From: a bacterium
GTDB lineage: Bacteria; Desulfobacterota; Binatia; HRBIN30; CADEER01
Direction of reading: 5' to 3'
Assembly: GCA_019637795.1 (NCBI GenBank)
Contig: JAHBUY010000001.1
Span: 517,001-581,000 of the forward strand
Length of the DNA stretch: 64,000 nucleotides
Part shown: piece after piece, positions 54,698-62,815 of the stretch
Layout: each line of letters opens with the position of its first letter
Position numbering within the stretch: position 1 is the stretch's first letter
Program-made: the position numbers and the translations under genes
The notes under the pieces: model-generated
What the model was told of the DNA's origin: nothing
The model's input: the letters and a program-made list of their open reading frames with translations, nothing else
Database searches by the model: none

Positions 54698-56515
54698 TCA
54701 TCCTCCATCGCTCGCGGCGGCCACGGCCGCCGCGGCATCGCGCGCGGGCGCCGGCGGGCCACCGCCGACGAGCGGCTCCGCCTGCTGTCGCAACGCATCC
54801 AACCGCGCCACTTCGGCGCGCACCGCGTGCTCCCCCTCCGCCTGCCGCGCCCGCGCCCGCTGCAAGGCGCGTTCGGCCGAGGTCGAGACCTGCTGCAGGT
54901 AGCCGCGGATCTCCGCCTCGAGGCGCCGACGGCTCTCGACCACGCGATCGTCGAAGTCGTTCGCCACCCGCGCCGCGTTCGCCGCCAGCAGGCGTCCCAG
55001 ATACCCGCGCGCTTCCTCGGCGAGCGCGCGCCGCGCCGCCGCCGGCGAGCGCAGGGCGTCGCGCAGCCACTGCTCGATCGGGCGCGCGGAGTAGCGCATG
55101 AGATGGGATTGGAAGAACCGGCGCGCCGTGCGGAAGCCGAGGTCGGGGCTGACCGTCCTGGGCAGCCCGGCCAGCGCCTCGTCGGATGCCGCCAGGCGCG
55201 CGAGCAACCCATTCGCCAGGTCGGTGAAGCGCTGCGCCGCCTGCGTGTAGAGCGCCTCGGCGGCGGGCTCGCAATCGACCAACCAGGCTTTGATGACCCG
55301 CTCGGCGATGTCCCGCGCCGCCTCGAACGCGCGCTCGCGCATCGCGCCGCGGCGGCCCGTGAGCCCGTCGATCACCTGATCGAGCTCGCGCTCGGCCGCC
55401 GGCGCCGCCGTCGCCAGGAAGGCGGCGCTGCGCTCGCCGAACGCCTGGCTCAGTCGATGCTGTTCGGCGCTGAACAGATAGCCGAGATCGTTGAGCGCCT
55501 GGGTCGCGTCGGCGACGCAGCCGCGCAGGGCCGCGGCCCGGCGCTCGGACTCCTCCACCGGCCGCGTCAGGGCGTCGCGCTGCTCGGCGAGCTCGCGCAG
55601 GAGCCGCTCGCTCAGCCGCGCGCGACCGCGCGCGGCGGCCGCGCGCACGAAGTCCGCGCCGGCGGAATCGGCGAGGCCGCGCAGCGTCCGCTCGAAGGCT
55701 TCCCAGTCGCGGGTCGGGCCGCGTTCGAGCCGCTCCAGCGCGCTCACGTTGAAGACGGCGGCGACCGCGACGCCGAGACGCTCCTTCAGCACCCGACGCG
55801 CGAACGTCGCCGCCTCCTGCCGTTCCGCGTCGCTCGAGCGATCGGCCTTGTTGATCACGAACAGCAAGGTCGACACGTGTTCGGCGGCGTGGGCGACCAG
55901 CCCCAGCTCCTCGCCCGAGATCGGCGGATCGGCGCCGAGCACCACCAGCGCGGCGTCGATCTGCGGGACGAACTGCCTGGTCACGTCCGTGTTGGCGCCG
56001 ATCACCGAGCCGATGCCCGGCGTATCCACCAGACACATGCCGCCGGCGAGCAGCGGGCTCGGCACGAACACCTCGACCAAGGTCACCCGTTTGCGATTCG
56101 CCGGGTTCTGCTCCTCGGAGACGTAGGCGGCCAGTCCGCCGACATCGATCTCCTCCCAGGTCGCATCGATCCGCACCCGCGCCCGCGTCGCCGGACCCCA
56201 GCGCAGGATGGTCACCGCCGTGGTGATCGGCACCACCCCGGCGGGGAGCAGCCGCTCTCCGACCAGGGCGTTCAGCAGCGTCGACTTGCCGCGTTTGAAC
56301 TGGCCGACGCAGGCGACGTAGAAGCGGCCTTCCGCCAGCCGCTCGGCGAGCGCCGTCGCGTCCGCCACCAGCTCCGGCGCGTCAGCGGCGGCCGCGAGAC
56401 GAGCGAGCAGTGCCAGCTCGTCTCCCTGCGTCATCGACGCGGCGTCGCGCGCAAGCGGCGCGGGCGCCATGCCCTCCGCCGTCGTCCCGGCGGACGCGGT
56501 GGGGCTCGCGTTCAC
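54698..56515 (-). CDS. Dynamin-like GTPase
   Basis: The 605-residue protein has a dynamin-type GTPase domain: P-loop GQFKRGKSTL (71-80), switch Thr in PITTAVT, DTPGIGS (164-170) and NKAD (222-225). A long helical part follows (about 285-600) with heptads and Arg/Glu-rich stretches. A transmembrane or paddle segment is not plain. Bacterial dynamins bind and bend or protect membranes. It begins with GTG at 56515, overlapping the uspA stop (GTGA), and ends overlapping the enolase start region. Being coupled to Usp and an ion antiporter points to envelope stress, by inference. Confidence 0.88.
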   Translation of the reverse strand: MNASPTASAGTTAEGMAPAPLARDAASMTQGDELALLARLAAAADAPELVADATALAERLAEGRFYVACVGQFKRGKSTLLNALVGERLLPAGVVPITTAVTILRWGPATRARVRIDATWEEIDVGGLAAYVSEEQNPANRKRVTLVEVFVPSPLLAGGMCLVDTPGIGSVIGANTDVTRQFVPQIDAALVVLGADPPISGEELGLVAHAAEHVSTLLFVINKADRSSDAERQEAATFARRVLKERLGVAVAAVFNVSALERLERGPTRDWEAFERTLRGLADSAGADFVRAAAARGRARLSERLLRELAEQRDALTRPVEESERRAAALRGCVADATQALNDLGYLFSAEQHRLSQAFGERSAAFLATAAPAAERELDQVIDGLTGRRGAMRERAFEAARDIAERVIKAWLVDCEPAAEALYTQAAQRFTDLANGLLARLAASDEALAGLPRTVSPDLGFRTARRFFQSHLMRYSARPIEQWLRDALRSPAAARRALAEEARGYLGRLLAANAARVANDFDDRVVESRRRLEAEIRGYLQQVSTSAERALQRARARQAEGEHAVRAEVARLDALRQQAEPLVGGGPPAPARDAAAAVAAASDGG

Positions 56516-56931
56516 CGGACGACCAGCACCGAGCAGGGAGCGTGGTCGACGATCTTGTCGGCGGTCGTGCCGAGCAGCTTCCCCCAGAGCGCCGAGTGGC
56601 CGCTGTGGCCGATCACCAGGAGATCGGCGCCGACGTCCTGCGCGAACTGCGGCAGCAGCACCGCCGGATGTCCGCGCCGCAGCTCGACCCGCGCGGTGAC
56701 GCCCGCGGCACTGGCGCGCGCCAGCGCGTCCTTCTGGATCGCCTTGAAATAGCGCCGCGCCGCCTGCTCCTCGCCATTGATCTCGTCGATCGTATCCGCA
56801 TAGCGCGGCAGCTCCTCGACCGACAGGAGATGGAGCTCGGCGCCCGTCGCGCGCCCCAGGTCGAGCGCCGCGCGCAACGCCTGCTTGGCGCCGTCCGAAC
56901 CGTCCAATCCGACCACGATGCGATGATACAT
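56512..56931 (-). CDS. Universal stress protein (UspA family)
   Basis: The 139-residue protein has the Usp fold with RIVVGLDGSDGAKQAL at the start and the nucleotide loop GHSGHSALWGKLLGTTADKIV (about 111-131), followed by CSVLVV. It starts two bases after the antiporter stop and overlaps the GTPase gene, so it is co-translated with both. It may regulate the antiporter, as Usp domains do in other transport systems; that is inference. Confidence 0.93.
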   Translation of the reverse strand: MYHRIVVGLDGSDGAKQALRAALDLGRATGAELHLLSVEELPRYADTIDEINGEEQAARRYFKAIQKDALARASAAGVTARVELRRGHPAVLLPQFAQDVGADLLVIGHSGHSALWGKLLGTTADKIVDHAPCSVLVVR

Positions 56932-56933
56932 GG

Positions 56934-58121
56934 TTAGCTCCCGGATTCTGCCTGCAGCTCGGAACGCGCCGCCGCCGCGAGCGGCGCCGCCGCCGGCTGC
57001 GGCGCGAAGAACGTCTGCGCGATGAGGGTCGGCACGACGGCGCTGCCGATGACCACGGTGACCAGCACCGTGTACTGCGTCTGGTCGATGAGATGGTTCT
57101 CCAGGCCGAAGAGCGCCGAGATGGTGCCGAAGGTGAGCCCGGTGGCCATCAGGAGCGACGTGTACGTGGCCTCGCGCGCCTCCAGCTTGAAGGCGCGGGC
57201 GGTCGGCCAGACGCCGAGCAGCTTGGTGAAGAGCTTGACCGCCAGCAGCGCGGCGATCAGGCCGGCGCTGCCGACCACCGCCGGCAGCGAGACGTAGAGC
57301 CCGGCTTTGATGAAGTAGAAGGGCGTCAGCATCGTGAACGCGATCGAGCGCATCCGGTTGACCAGGATGCGATCCTGCAAGAAGACGCCCGCCACGACCA
57401 GCCCCACCAGGTACGCCGGCAGCACGGCTTCGCTGCGCGCCGTGGTGGCCAGGCCGCCGAGAAAGAACAGGACGAGGAAGAGGAACTTCACCTCCGGCTC
57501 GCTCACGCGCGCCTCGCCGAAGCGGCGGATGATCAACCGCGTCAAGCGCGGCAGATAGCGCAGCACGACCGCCAGCACGAGGATGAACACCAGCATCCAG
57601 CGGTTGAAATCGGCGAAGAACCCGCCGAGGGCGAGCACGGTCCCGAAGTCGGTCACGAAACAGGCGGCGAGGATCATCTTGCCGATGTCCGTGCTGCTCA
57701 ACCCGCTCTCCACCATGACGGCATAGACGACCGCGACCGACGTGGTCGACAGGGCGATGCCGCAGATGATCGACGCCTGATAGGTCCAGCCGGCGATGCC
57801 ATACGCCACCGCCACCGCCGCCGCGAACGGAACCAGGAACGAGACGATGCCGATGACCAGGGCCGCGACGAGATGCGCGCGCAGCGAGGCGGGGTCGATC
57901 TCGGCGCCGGCGAGGAAGGTCAGCAGACCGGCGCCGAAGGTGGCGAGAAAGCTGATCCACTCCGTGGCGTGGAAGCCGGCGAAGTTGCCGGCCAGGATGC
58001 CGATGCCGATCTCCAGCAGCGCCACCGAGATGCCGGTGCGGATCGAGATCACGCTGGCGAGAAAGGCGAGGAACATCCACGCCGCGGCGATGAACCACAC
58101 GTTGCTCACGTGTTCCATCAT
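56934..58121 (-). CDS. Cation:proton antiporter (CPA2 / KefB-like)
   Basis: The 395-residue protein has about twelve helices with the CPA2 pattern: LEIGIGILAGN, FLATFGAGLLTFLAGAEIDP, ALSTTSVAVVYAVMVE, FVTDFGTVLALGGF (Asp in helix 6 region) and a C-terminal GLTFGTISALFGL. No RCK/TrkA-N domain follows, so it is short compared with KefB/C. It exchanges Na+ or K+ for H+. It starts at 58121 (or 58118) after a GAGAGGG site. Usp follows within 2 bases. Confidence 0.9.
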   Translation of the reverse strand: MMEHVSNVWFIAAAWMFLAFLASVISIRTGISVALLEIGIGILAGNFAGFHATEWISFLATFGAGLLTFLAGAEIDPASLRAHLVAALVIGIVSFLVPFAAAVAVAYGIAGWTYQASIICGIALSTTSVAVVYAVMVESGLSSTDIGKMILAACFVTDFGTVLALGGFFADFNRWMLVFILVLAVVLRYLPRLTRLIIRRFGEARVSEPEVKFLFLVLFFLGGLATTARSEAVLPAYLVGLVVAGVFLQDRILVNRMRSIAFTMLTPFYFIKAGLYVSLPAVVGSAGLIAALLAVKLFTKLLGVWPTARAFKLEAREATYTSLLMATGLTFGTISALFGLENHLIDQTQYTVLVTVVIGSAVVPTLIAQTFFAPQPAAAPLAAAARSELQAESGS

Positions 58122-58188
58122 CCCTCTCCCTCGGCTCCATCGGGTGGCGGCGCCGCGCCCGGGCGCGCCGCCGCCACCGTCACGCGGA

Positions 58189-59472
58189 TCACCTGGTCCC
58201 CCCTTCGCGATCCGCGTTGAGCGCCGCCGCCAGCAGCGCCGGGCGCGCGACGATCCCCACCGGGCGGCCGTTGGCATCGATCACCGGCACCCGCTTCAGT
58301 CCGCGCTCGACGGTCAGGGCCAGCGCCTCGGTCACGCTGGCGGTGGCCGCCACGGCCAGGGCGGGGCTGGTCATGACGTCCGCCGCGCGCTGCCCGTACG
58401 CGCGCTCCACGGCGTGGTGGGCGGCGGCGTTCCAGCGGCTGCGCAGCCGGGTCAGCAGGCCGGGGCGGAGCTCCGGGTCGACGCGCGCGACGAGATCCGT
58501 GTCGGTGACCACCCCGATGAGCTTCCCGGCATCGTCCACCACCAGCACGCGCTTCACCTCGGCGTCGAGGAGGCGGCCGATGAGGTCGGCCACCGGCGCG
58601 GTGCTCTCGACCGTCACGATGCGCGGGTCCATGACGTCGGCCGCGGCGGCGTGTTCGGCCGGCAGGCGGGCCTCCGTCGGCACGGTGCGTCGCGCGAACC
58701 CCGCGGCGACGCTCTTGAGCACGTCGAGCCGGCCCAGCACGCCGACCAGCCGGCGGTTCTCGTCGACGACCGGCAGCCGCTTCAGATTGCGCGTGTGCAT
58801 GAGGTGGGCGGCGTCCTTCAGCGATGTGGAGGATGTGACGGTGATGGCCGGCGTGGTCATCGCCTCGCGCACCGTTCGCCCCTCGCGGCGGAGGCGGTCG
58901 AGGCACTCGCGGACGTGCTGGTCGCCGCTCACCTTGTGGAGACTGACGCTCAACTGCGTCACCCCGGCCGACAGCATGTCGGTGTCGCTGATGATGCCGA
59001 TGACGCGGCGCTCGCGGTCGATCACCGGCAGCGCGGTGTAGTCGCGGGTCGCGAGCTGCTCGACCACCTCGCTGATCGGCACGTCCGCGGTGACGGCATC
59101 GGGCTCCGTCGTCATGAGGTCGCCGACGCGCACGTCGGGCAAGCCACCGCGAAACGCCGCCGAGTGAAAATAGATCTCGACCTCGTCGACGATCACCAGC
59201 CCCCCGGCGAGCATGCCCGACACCTCGGGCAGCAGACGGTCGATGCGCTCCGCCGCGTCGACCGCCGTGATGAGCACCGGCAGGTCCTCGGAGAGCCGCA
59301 GGATGGTCGCGGTGTGGATGCGCGAGTCGGCGCCGAATCCGGCGATGCCATGCAGCACGGTGGCCCCCGCGCACCCCGCGGCTTTCAGTCGCCCGAGAAT
59401 CGCCAGATACAGCGGCTGATGATGCCACTGATCGCTCTCCCCGACGAAGATCGTCATCCGCTTGGCGCGCAT
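58189..59472 (-). CDS. DUF190 (PII-like) and four-CBS-domain regulator
   Basis: The 427-residue protein begins with a DUF190 domain (about 4-112; MTIFVGESDQWHHQPLYLAILGRLKAAGCAGATVLHGIAGFG), a PII-like fold. Four CBS domains in two pairs follow (about 118-260 and 283-420), each with the V.(D/G)..(R/G)..G(I/V)(I/V)(T/S)DTD-type motif. It probably senses nucleotides. It is first in the run with the antiporter, Usp, GTPase, enolase and HEAT-MFS genes and may control the antiporter, much as CBS domains do in other channels. Start 59472 or a few codons inside (MTIF). Confidence 0.9.
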   Translation of the reverse strand: MRAKRMTIFVGESDQWHHQPLYLAILGRLKAAGCAGATVLHGIAGFGADSRIHTATILRLSEDLPVLITAVDAAERIDRLLPEVSGMLAGGLVIVDEVEIYFHSAAFRGGLPDVRVGDLMTTEPDAVTADVPISEVVEQLATRDYTALPVIDRERRVIGIISDTDMLSAGVTQLSVSLHKVSGDQHVRECLDRLRREGRTVREAMTTPAITVTSSTSLKDAAHLMHTRNLKRLPVVDENRRLVGVLGRLDVLKSVAAGFARRTVPTEARLPAEHAAAADVMDPRIVTVESTAPVADLIGRLLDAEVKRVLVVDDAGKLIGVVTDTDLVARVDPELRPGLLTRLRSRWNAAAHHAVERAYGQRAADVMTSPALAVAATASVTEALALTVERGLKRVPVIDANGRPVGIVARPALLAAALNADREGGTR

Positions 59473-59644
59473 GAGCCTTTCTCCGGGCAGGGATCGGACC
59501 CCTACCCGTTCGTTGGCTTCGAGTAGGAGTCATTGATCTGCGTCGGGCGGCCCGAGCGCAGATGGTTGAGGCGGACTCCACCGCCTTGACGCTGCTGGAA
59601 CGATAGGCGGCAGGGATCGGGGTGTCAATCGACCTTCGGCGCGA
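59473..59644. other. Intergenic between RND pump and DUF190-CBS operon
   Basis: There are 172 bases with no gene. On the minus strand an AAGGCGG-tggagt-CCGCCT hairpin (59569-59586) lies shortly after the RND stop and could slow or end transcription, and the segment 59500-59540 is locally less GC-rich and may hold the promoter of the operon downstream. Confidence 0.4.
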
Positions 59645-62600
59645 TCAGGGGTCGGACAGAGGCGACCCGCACGCGTCAGGCGCGGGTGTGCCCGCGCCCT
59701 CGTCGCCCTCGGCGACGAGGGCGCGCGACAGCAGCCGGTAGAACACCGGCGTCGCGATCAGCGAGAGCAGCACGGACAGCGTGAGCGCGCCGATCACCGC
59801 GATGGCCAACGGCCGCAGCATGTCGGCGCCGCTGCCGATGCCGTATGCCAGCGGGAGCATGCCGATGGCGGCGGCGAGCGAGGTCATGAGAACCGGTCGC
59901 AAGCGCCGGCACCCGGATCGCACCAGCGACTCCTCGATGCTGGATCCGCGGGCGCGCCATTCCCCGACGAGGTCCAGCATCAGGATGCCGTTCTTCGCCA
60001 CGATGCCGACGCCGATGATGGCGCCGAGGAACGAGACGATGTTGAGCGACGTGCCGGTGAGCCACAGGGCGACGACGCTGCCGGTGAGCGCCAGGAGGGC
60101 GCCCAGGACGATGGCGACGGGCTCGACGAAGGAACGGAATTCGATCAGCAGCACCGTGAACACCAGCACCACGGCGCTGAGCAATACCAGCAACAGGTTG
60201 CGGAACGACTCCTGCTGCTGCTGAAAGAGCCCGCCGAGCTCGATCGTGCCCGGGGGGATCGACGGATCGTTCGCCAGCCGGGCGCGGATCTCCGCCATCG
60301 CGCTGCCGAGATCGCGCCCCTCGAGGCGCGCGGTCACGGCGACGTCCTGTCGCAGATCCTCCCGGCGCAGCTCGACGTCGCCCGCCACTTCCACGACATC
60401 GGCGACCTGCGAGAGCTTGACCAGGCTGCCATCCGCCGCCTGCAGGGGCAGCTCCTGCAGGGTCGCCAGGCGATCGAGCCCGGCCCCATCGGCCACCACC
60501 CGGATGGCGATGCTGCGGTCGCCCTCGAGGACCGTCGACGCCCGCTGCCCGAGCATGGCGGTGTTCACGGCCGTCGCCACATCGGCCGCGGTGATGCCGA
60601 ACCGCTGCGCGTCCCGCGGCCGGACGCGCAGGCTCAGCGTCGGGCCCGTGAACACCAACCCGTCGAAGGTGTCGACGACCCCCGGCACCTGCTGGAGCTG
60701 CGCCTCGACCTCCGGCGCCTTGCGCTTCAGGAATGCCAGGTCGCTGGAGAACAGCTTCACCTCGATCGGCTTCGGCGACCACGTCAGGTCACCGATGAGA
60801 TCGCTCAGGATCCCCGGGAAGTCCCACTGCACGCCCGGAACGGCGGCGTGGAACTGGGCGCGCAGATCGGCAACCACGTCCTCCGTCGCGCGGGAGCGGT
60901 CGGGACGCAGCTTCACCAGGTAGTCGCCGCTGTTCGGCTCGGCGATCGCCAACGCCAACCGCGCGCCGGTGCGGCGCGAATAGCTCTCCACGTCGGCGGT
61001 CGCGCGCAGGATCTGTTCGGCGCGCTGCAGTTGCCGGTCGGTCTCCGCCAGGCTCGTGCCCCACGGCGTATGGTAGTCGATGACGAAGGCGCCCTCGTCC
61101 ATCGCCGGCAGGAAGTCGCTCTCGAGCCGCCCGTACAGCAGGACGCCGAACGCGACCACCAGCGCGCAACCGGCGACCGTGAGCGCCGGGTGCCGCAGCG
61201 CCTGGCGCGCCGCGGCCTCGTAGGCGCGAATGATCGCGCGCAGCACCCGGCCGCCTTCGTGATCCCCCGCGGCGGCGGCGCCGGGGGTCGGATCGCGCAG
61301 GAACCAGGCCGCCAGCGATGGCGTCAGGGTCACGGCGAGGAGCAGCGAGGTGAGCAGGGACACCACCATGGTGAGCGCCAGGGCGCGGAAGAAGACGCCC
61401 GCGATGCCGTCGAGAAACGCCAGCGGAATGAACACCACGACCGGCGTGAGCGTCGAGCCGACCAGCGGACGGGCGATCTCGCCGATCGCGATCTCGATCG
61501 CGCGCAGGCGCGGCAGGCCGGCGGCGATCCGGGCGTAGATCGCCTCGACGACGACGATGGCGTCGTCGATCACCAGCCCGATGGCCGCGGCGATGCCGCC
61601 CAGGGTCATCAGGTTGAAGCTCAGCCCGGTGAGACGCATGGCGACCAGCGTCATCAGCACGGTCAGCGGGATCACGACGATCGCGGTGAGCGTCGTGCCC
61701 CAGCTCTTGAGAAAGAGAAAGATGATCACGATCGAGAGCAGCAGGCCGAAGATCACCGCTTCCCAGACGCTGCGCACGGAGTCGCGGACGAGCAGCGACT
61801 GGTCGTAGAAGAAGGCCAGTCGCATGTCCGGCGGCAGCTCGGCATGCAGCGCCGCGAGCTCGGCGCGCAGCGCCTCGGCGATGGCGAGGGTGCTGCCGTC
61901 GGGTTGGCTGCGGACGTTCAACAGCACCGCGTTGACGCCATCCGCGGTCACGACGTTGAACGCGGGTTCCGGGCCGCGCTCGACGCGCCCGACGTCGCTG
62001 ATCCGGATCGGCCGCCCGCCGGGCACGGCAAGCACGAAGTCTTCGATGTCCTCGACGCCGTGCACGCGCCCGTCGACGACGGTGAGGTAGAGCGTGTGGT
62101 TCTCCTCGTGCATCCCCGTCGGCGCGACGAGGTTGTTGCGCACCAGCGCGTCGGTCACCTGCGACAGCGTCAGGTGCGCAGCGGCGAGACGCAGCGGATC
62201 GACGATCACGTGATATTCGGGCGTCCGCCCGCCGACCAGGTCCACGCGGGCGACGCCCGGAATGCGCAGGAAGCGCGGCTTGATCTCGTAGCGAGCCGTT
62301 TCCCACAGCGCGGTGATGTCGCGCGTCGGGCTGGTCAGGCTGACGCCGATGATGGGAAAGGCGGAGAAGGTGAGCCGCCAGACGGTCGCCACGGCCGTGG
62401 GCGGGAGCACGCTGCGGATCTGCGCCAGACGGCTGTTCACGTACAGCTCGGACTGGATCATGTCGACGTGCCAGTTGAAGAACACGTTGACCTCCGCCGA
62501 GCCGCGGCCGGTCGAGGAGCGCACCGACACCGCGCCCGGGATGTCCTTCATCGCCTCCTCGATCGGGCGCGTGATGGTCGCCATCATCTCGTCCGCCGGC

Positions 62601-62791
62601 ATCACGCCGTTCTCGACGAGAATGACGCAGCGCGGGAAATTGGTCTGCGGAAACACCGACGAGGGCATCGACAGCGCGGCGTAGACGCCGGCCAGGCTGA
62701 GGGCCATCGTGATGAAGGTGATCGCGACCGCGTGGTGGGTCGAGAATCTGCCGAGAGCGGAGACTTCCCGCTCGACCGTGGACTCGTGCAT
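59645..62791 (-). CDS. RND-family efflux transporter permease (AcrB/MdtF-like)
   Basis: The 1048-residue protein has the full RND plan: one helix (about 19-39), a large periplasmic loop (about 40-335), six helices with GLVIDDAIVVVEAIY (proton-relay Asp pair near 405) and TLTPVVVFIPLAFLDG, a second periplasmic loop (about 560-860) and five to six more helices with GVGIVAKNGILMLDL and LMTSLAAAIGMLPLA. These mark the HAE-like group. It works with the adaptor encoded just upstream. No outer-membrane factor is in view. Substrates are not known. Confidence 0.93.
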   Translation of the reverse strand: MHESTVEREVSALGRFSTHHAVAITFITMALSLAGVYAALSMPSSVFPQTNFPRCVILVENGVMPADEMMATITRPIEEAMKDIPGAVSVRSSTGRGSAEVNVFFNWHVDMIQSELYVNSRLAQIRSVLPPTAVATVWRLTFSAFPIIGVSLTSPTRDITALWETARYEIKPRFLRIPGVARVDLVGGRTPEYHVIVDPLRLAAAHLTLSQVTDALVRNNLVAPTGMHEENHTLYLTVVDGRVHGVEDIEDFVLAVPGGRPIRISDVGRVERGPEPAFNVVTADGVNAVLLNVRSQPDGSTLAIAEALRAELAALHAELPPDMRLAFFYDQSLLVRDSVRSVWEAVIFGLLLSIVIIFLFLKSWGTTLTAIVVIPLTVLMTLVAMRLTGLSFNLMTLGGIAAAIGLVIDDAIVVVEAIYARIAAGLPRLRAIEIAIGEIARPLVGSTLTPVVVFIPLAFLDGIAGVFFRALALTMVVSLLTSLLLAVTLTPSLAAWFLRDPTPGAAAAGDHEGGRVLRAIIRAYEAAARQALRHPALTVAGCALVVAFGVLLYGRLESDFLPAMDEGAFVIDYHTPWGTSLAETDRQLQRAEQILRATADVESYSRRTGARLALAIAEPNSGDYLVKLRPDRSRATEDVVADLRAQFHAAVPGVQWDFPGILSDLIGDLTWSPKPIEVKLFSSDLAFLKRKAPEVEAQLQQVPGVVDTFDGLVFTGPTLSLRVRPRDAQRFGITAADVATAVNTAMLGQRASTVLEGDRSIAIRVVADGAGLDRLATLQELPLQAADGSLVKLSQVADVVEVAGDVELRREDLRQDVAVTARLEGRDLGSAMAEIRARLANDPSIPPGTIELGGLFQQQQESFRNLLLVLLSAVVLVFTVLLIEFRSFVEPVAIVLGALLALTGSVVALWLTGTSLNIVSFLGAIIGVGIVAKNGILMLDLVGEWRARGSSIEESLVRSGCRRLRPVLMTSLAAAIGMLPLAYGIGSGADMLRPLAIAVIGALTLSVLLSLIATPVFYRLLSRALVAEGDEGAGTPAPDACGSPLSDP

Positions 62792-62815
62792 GACGGAAGG
62801 AGCCGACCGGCGCCG

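Noticed and set aside
58140-58190. Extension of the antiporter start to 58277
   Set aside because: The added 52 residues are Arg/Gly-rich, overlap the CBS gene end and precede the natural membrane start; ATG 58121 has a purine-rich ribosome site.
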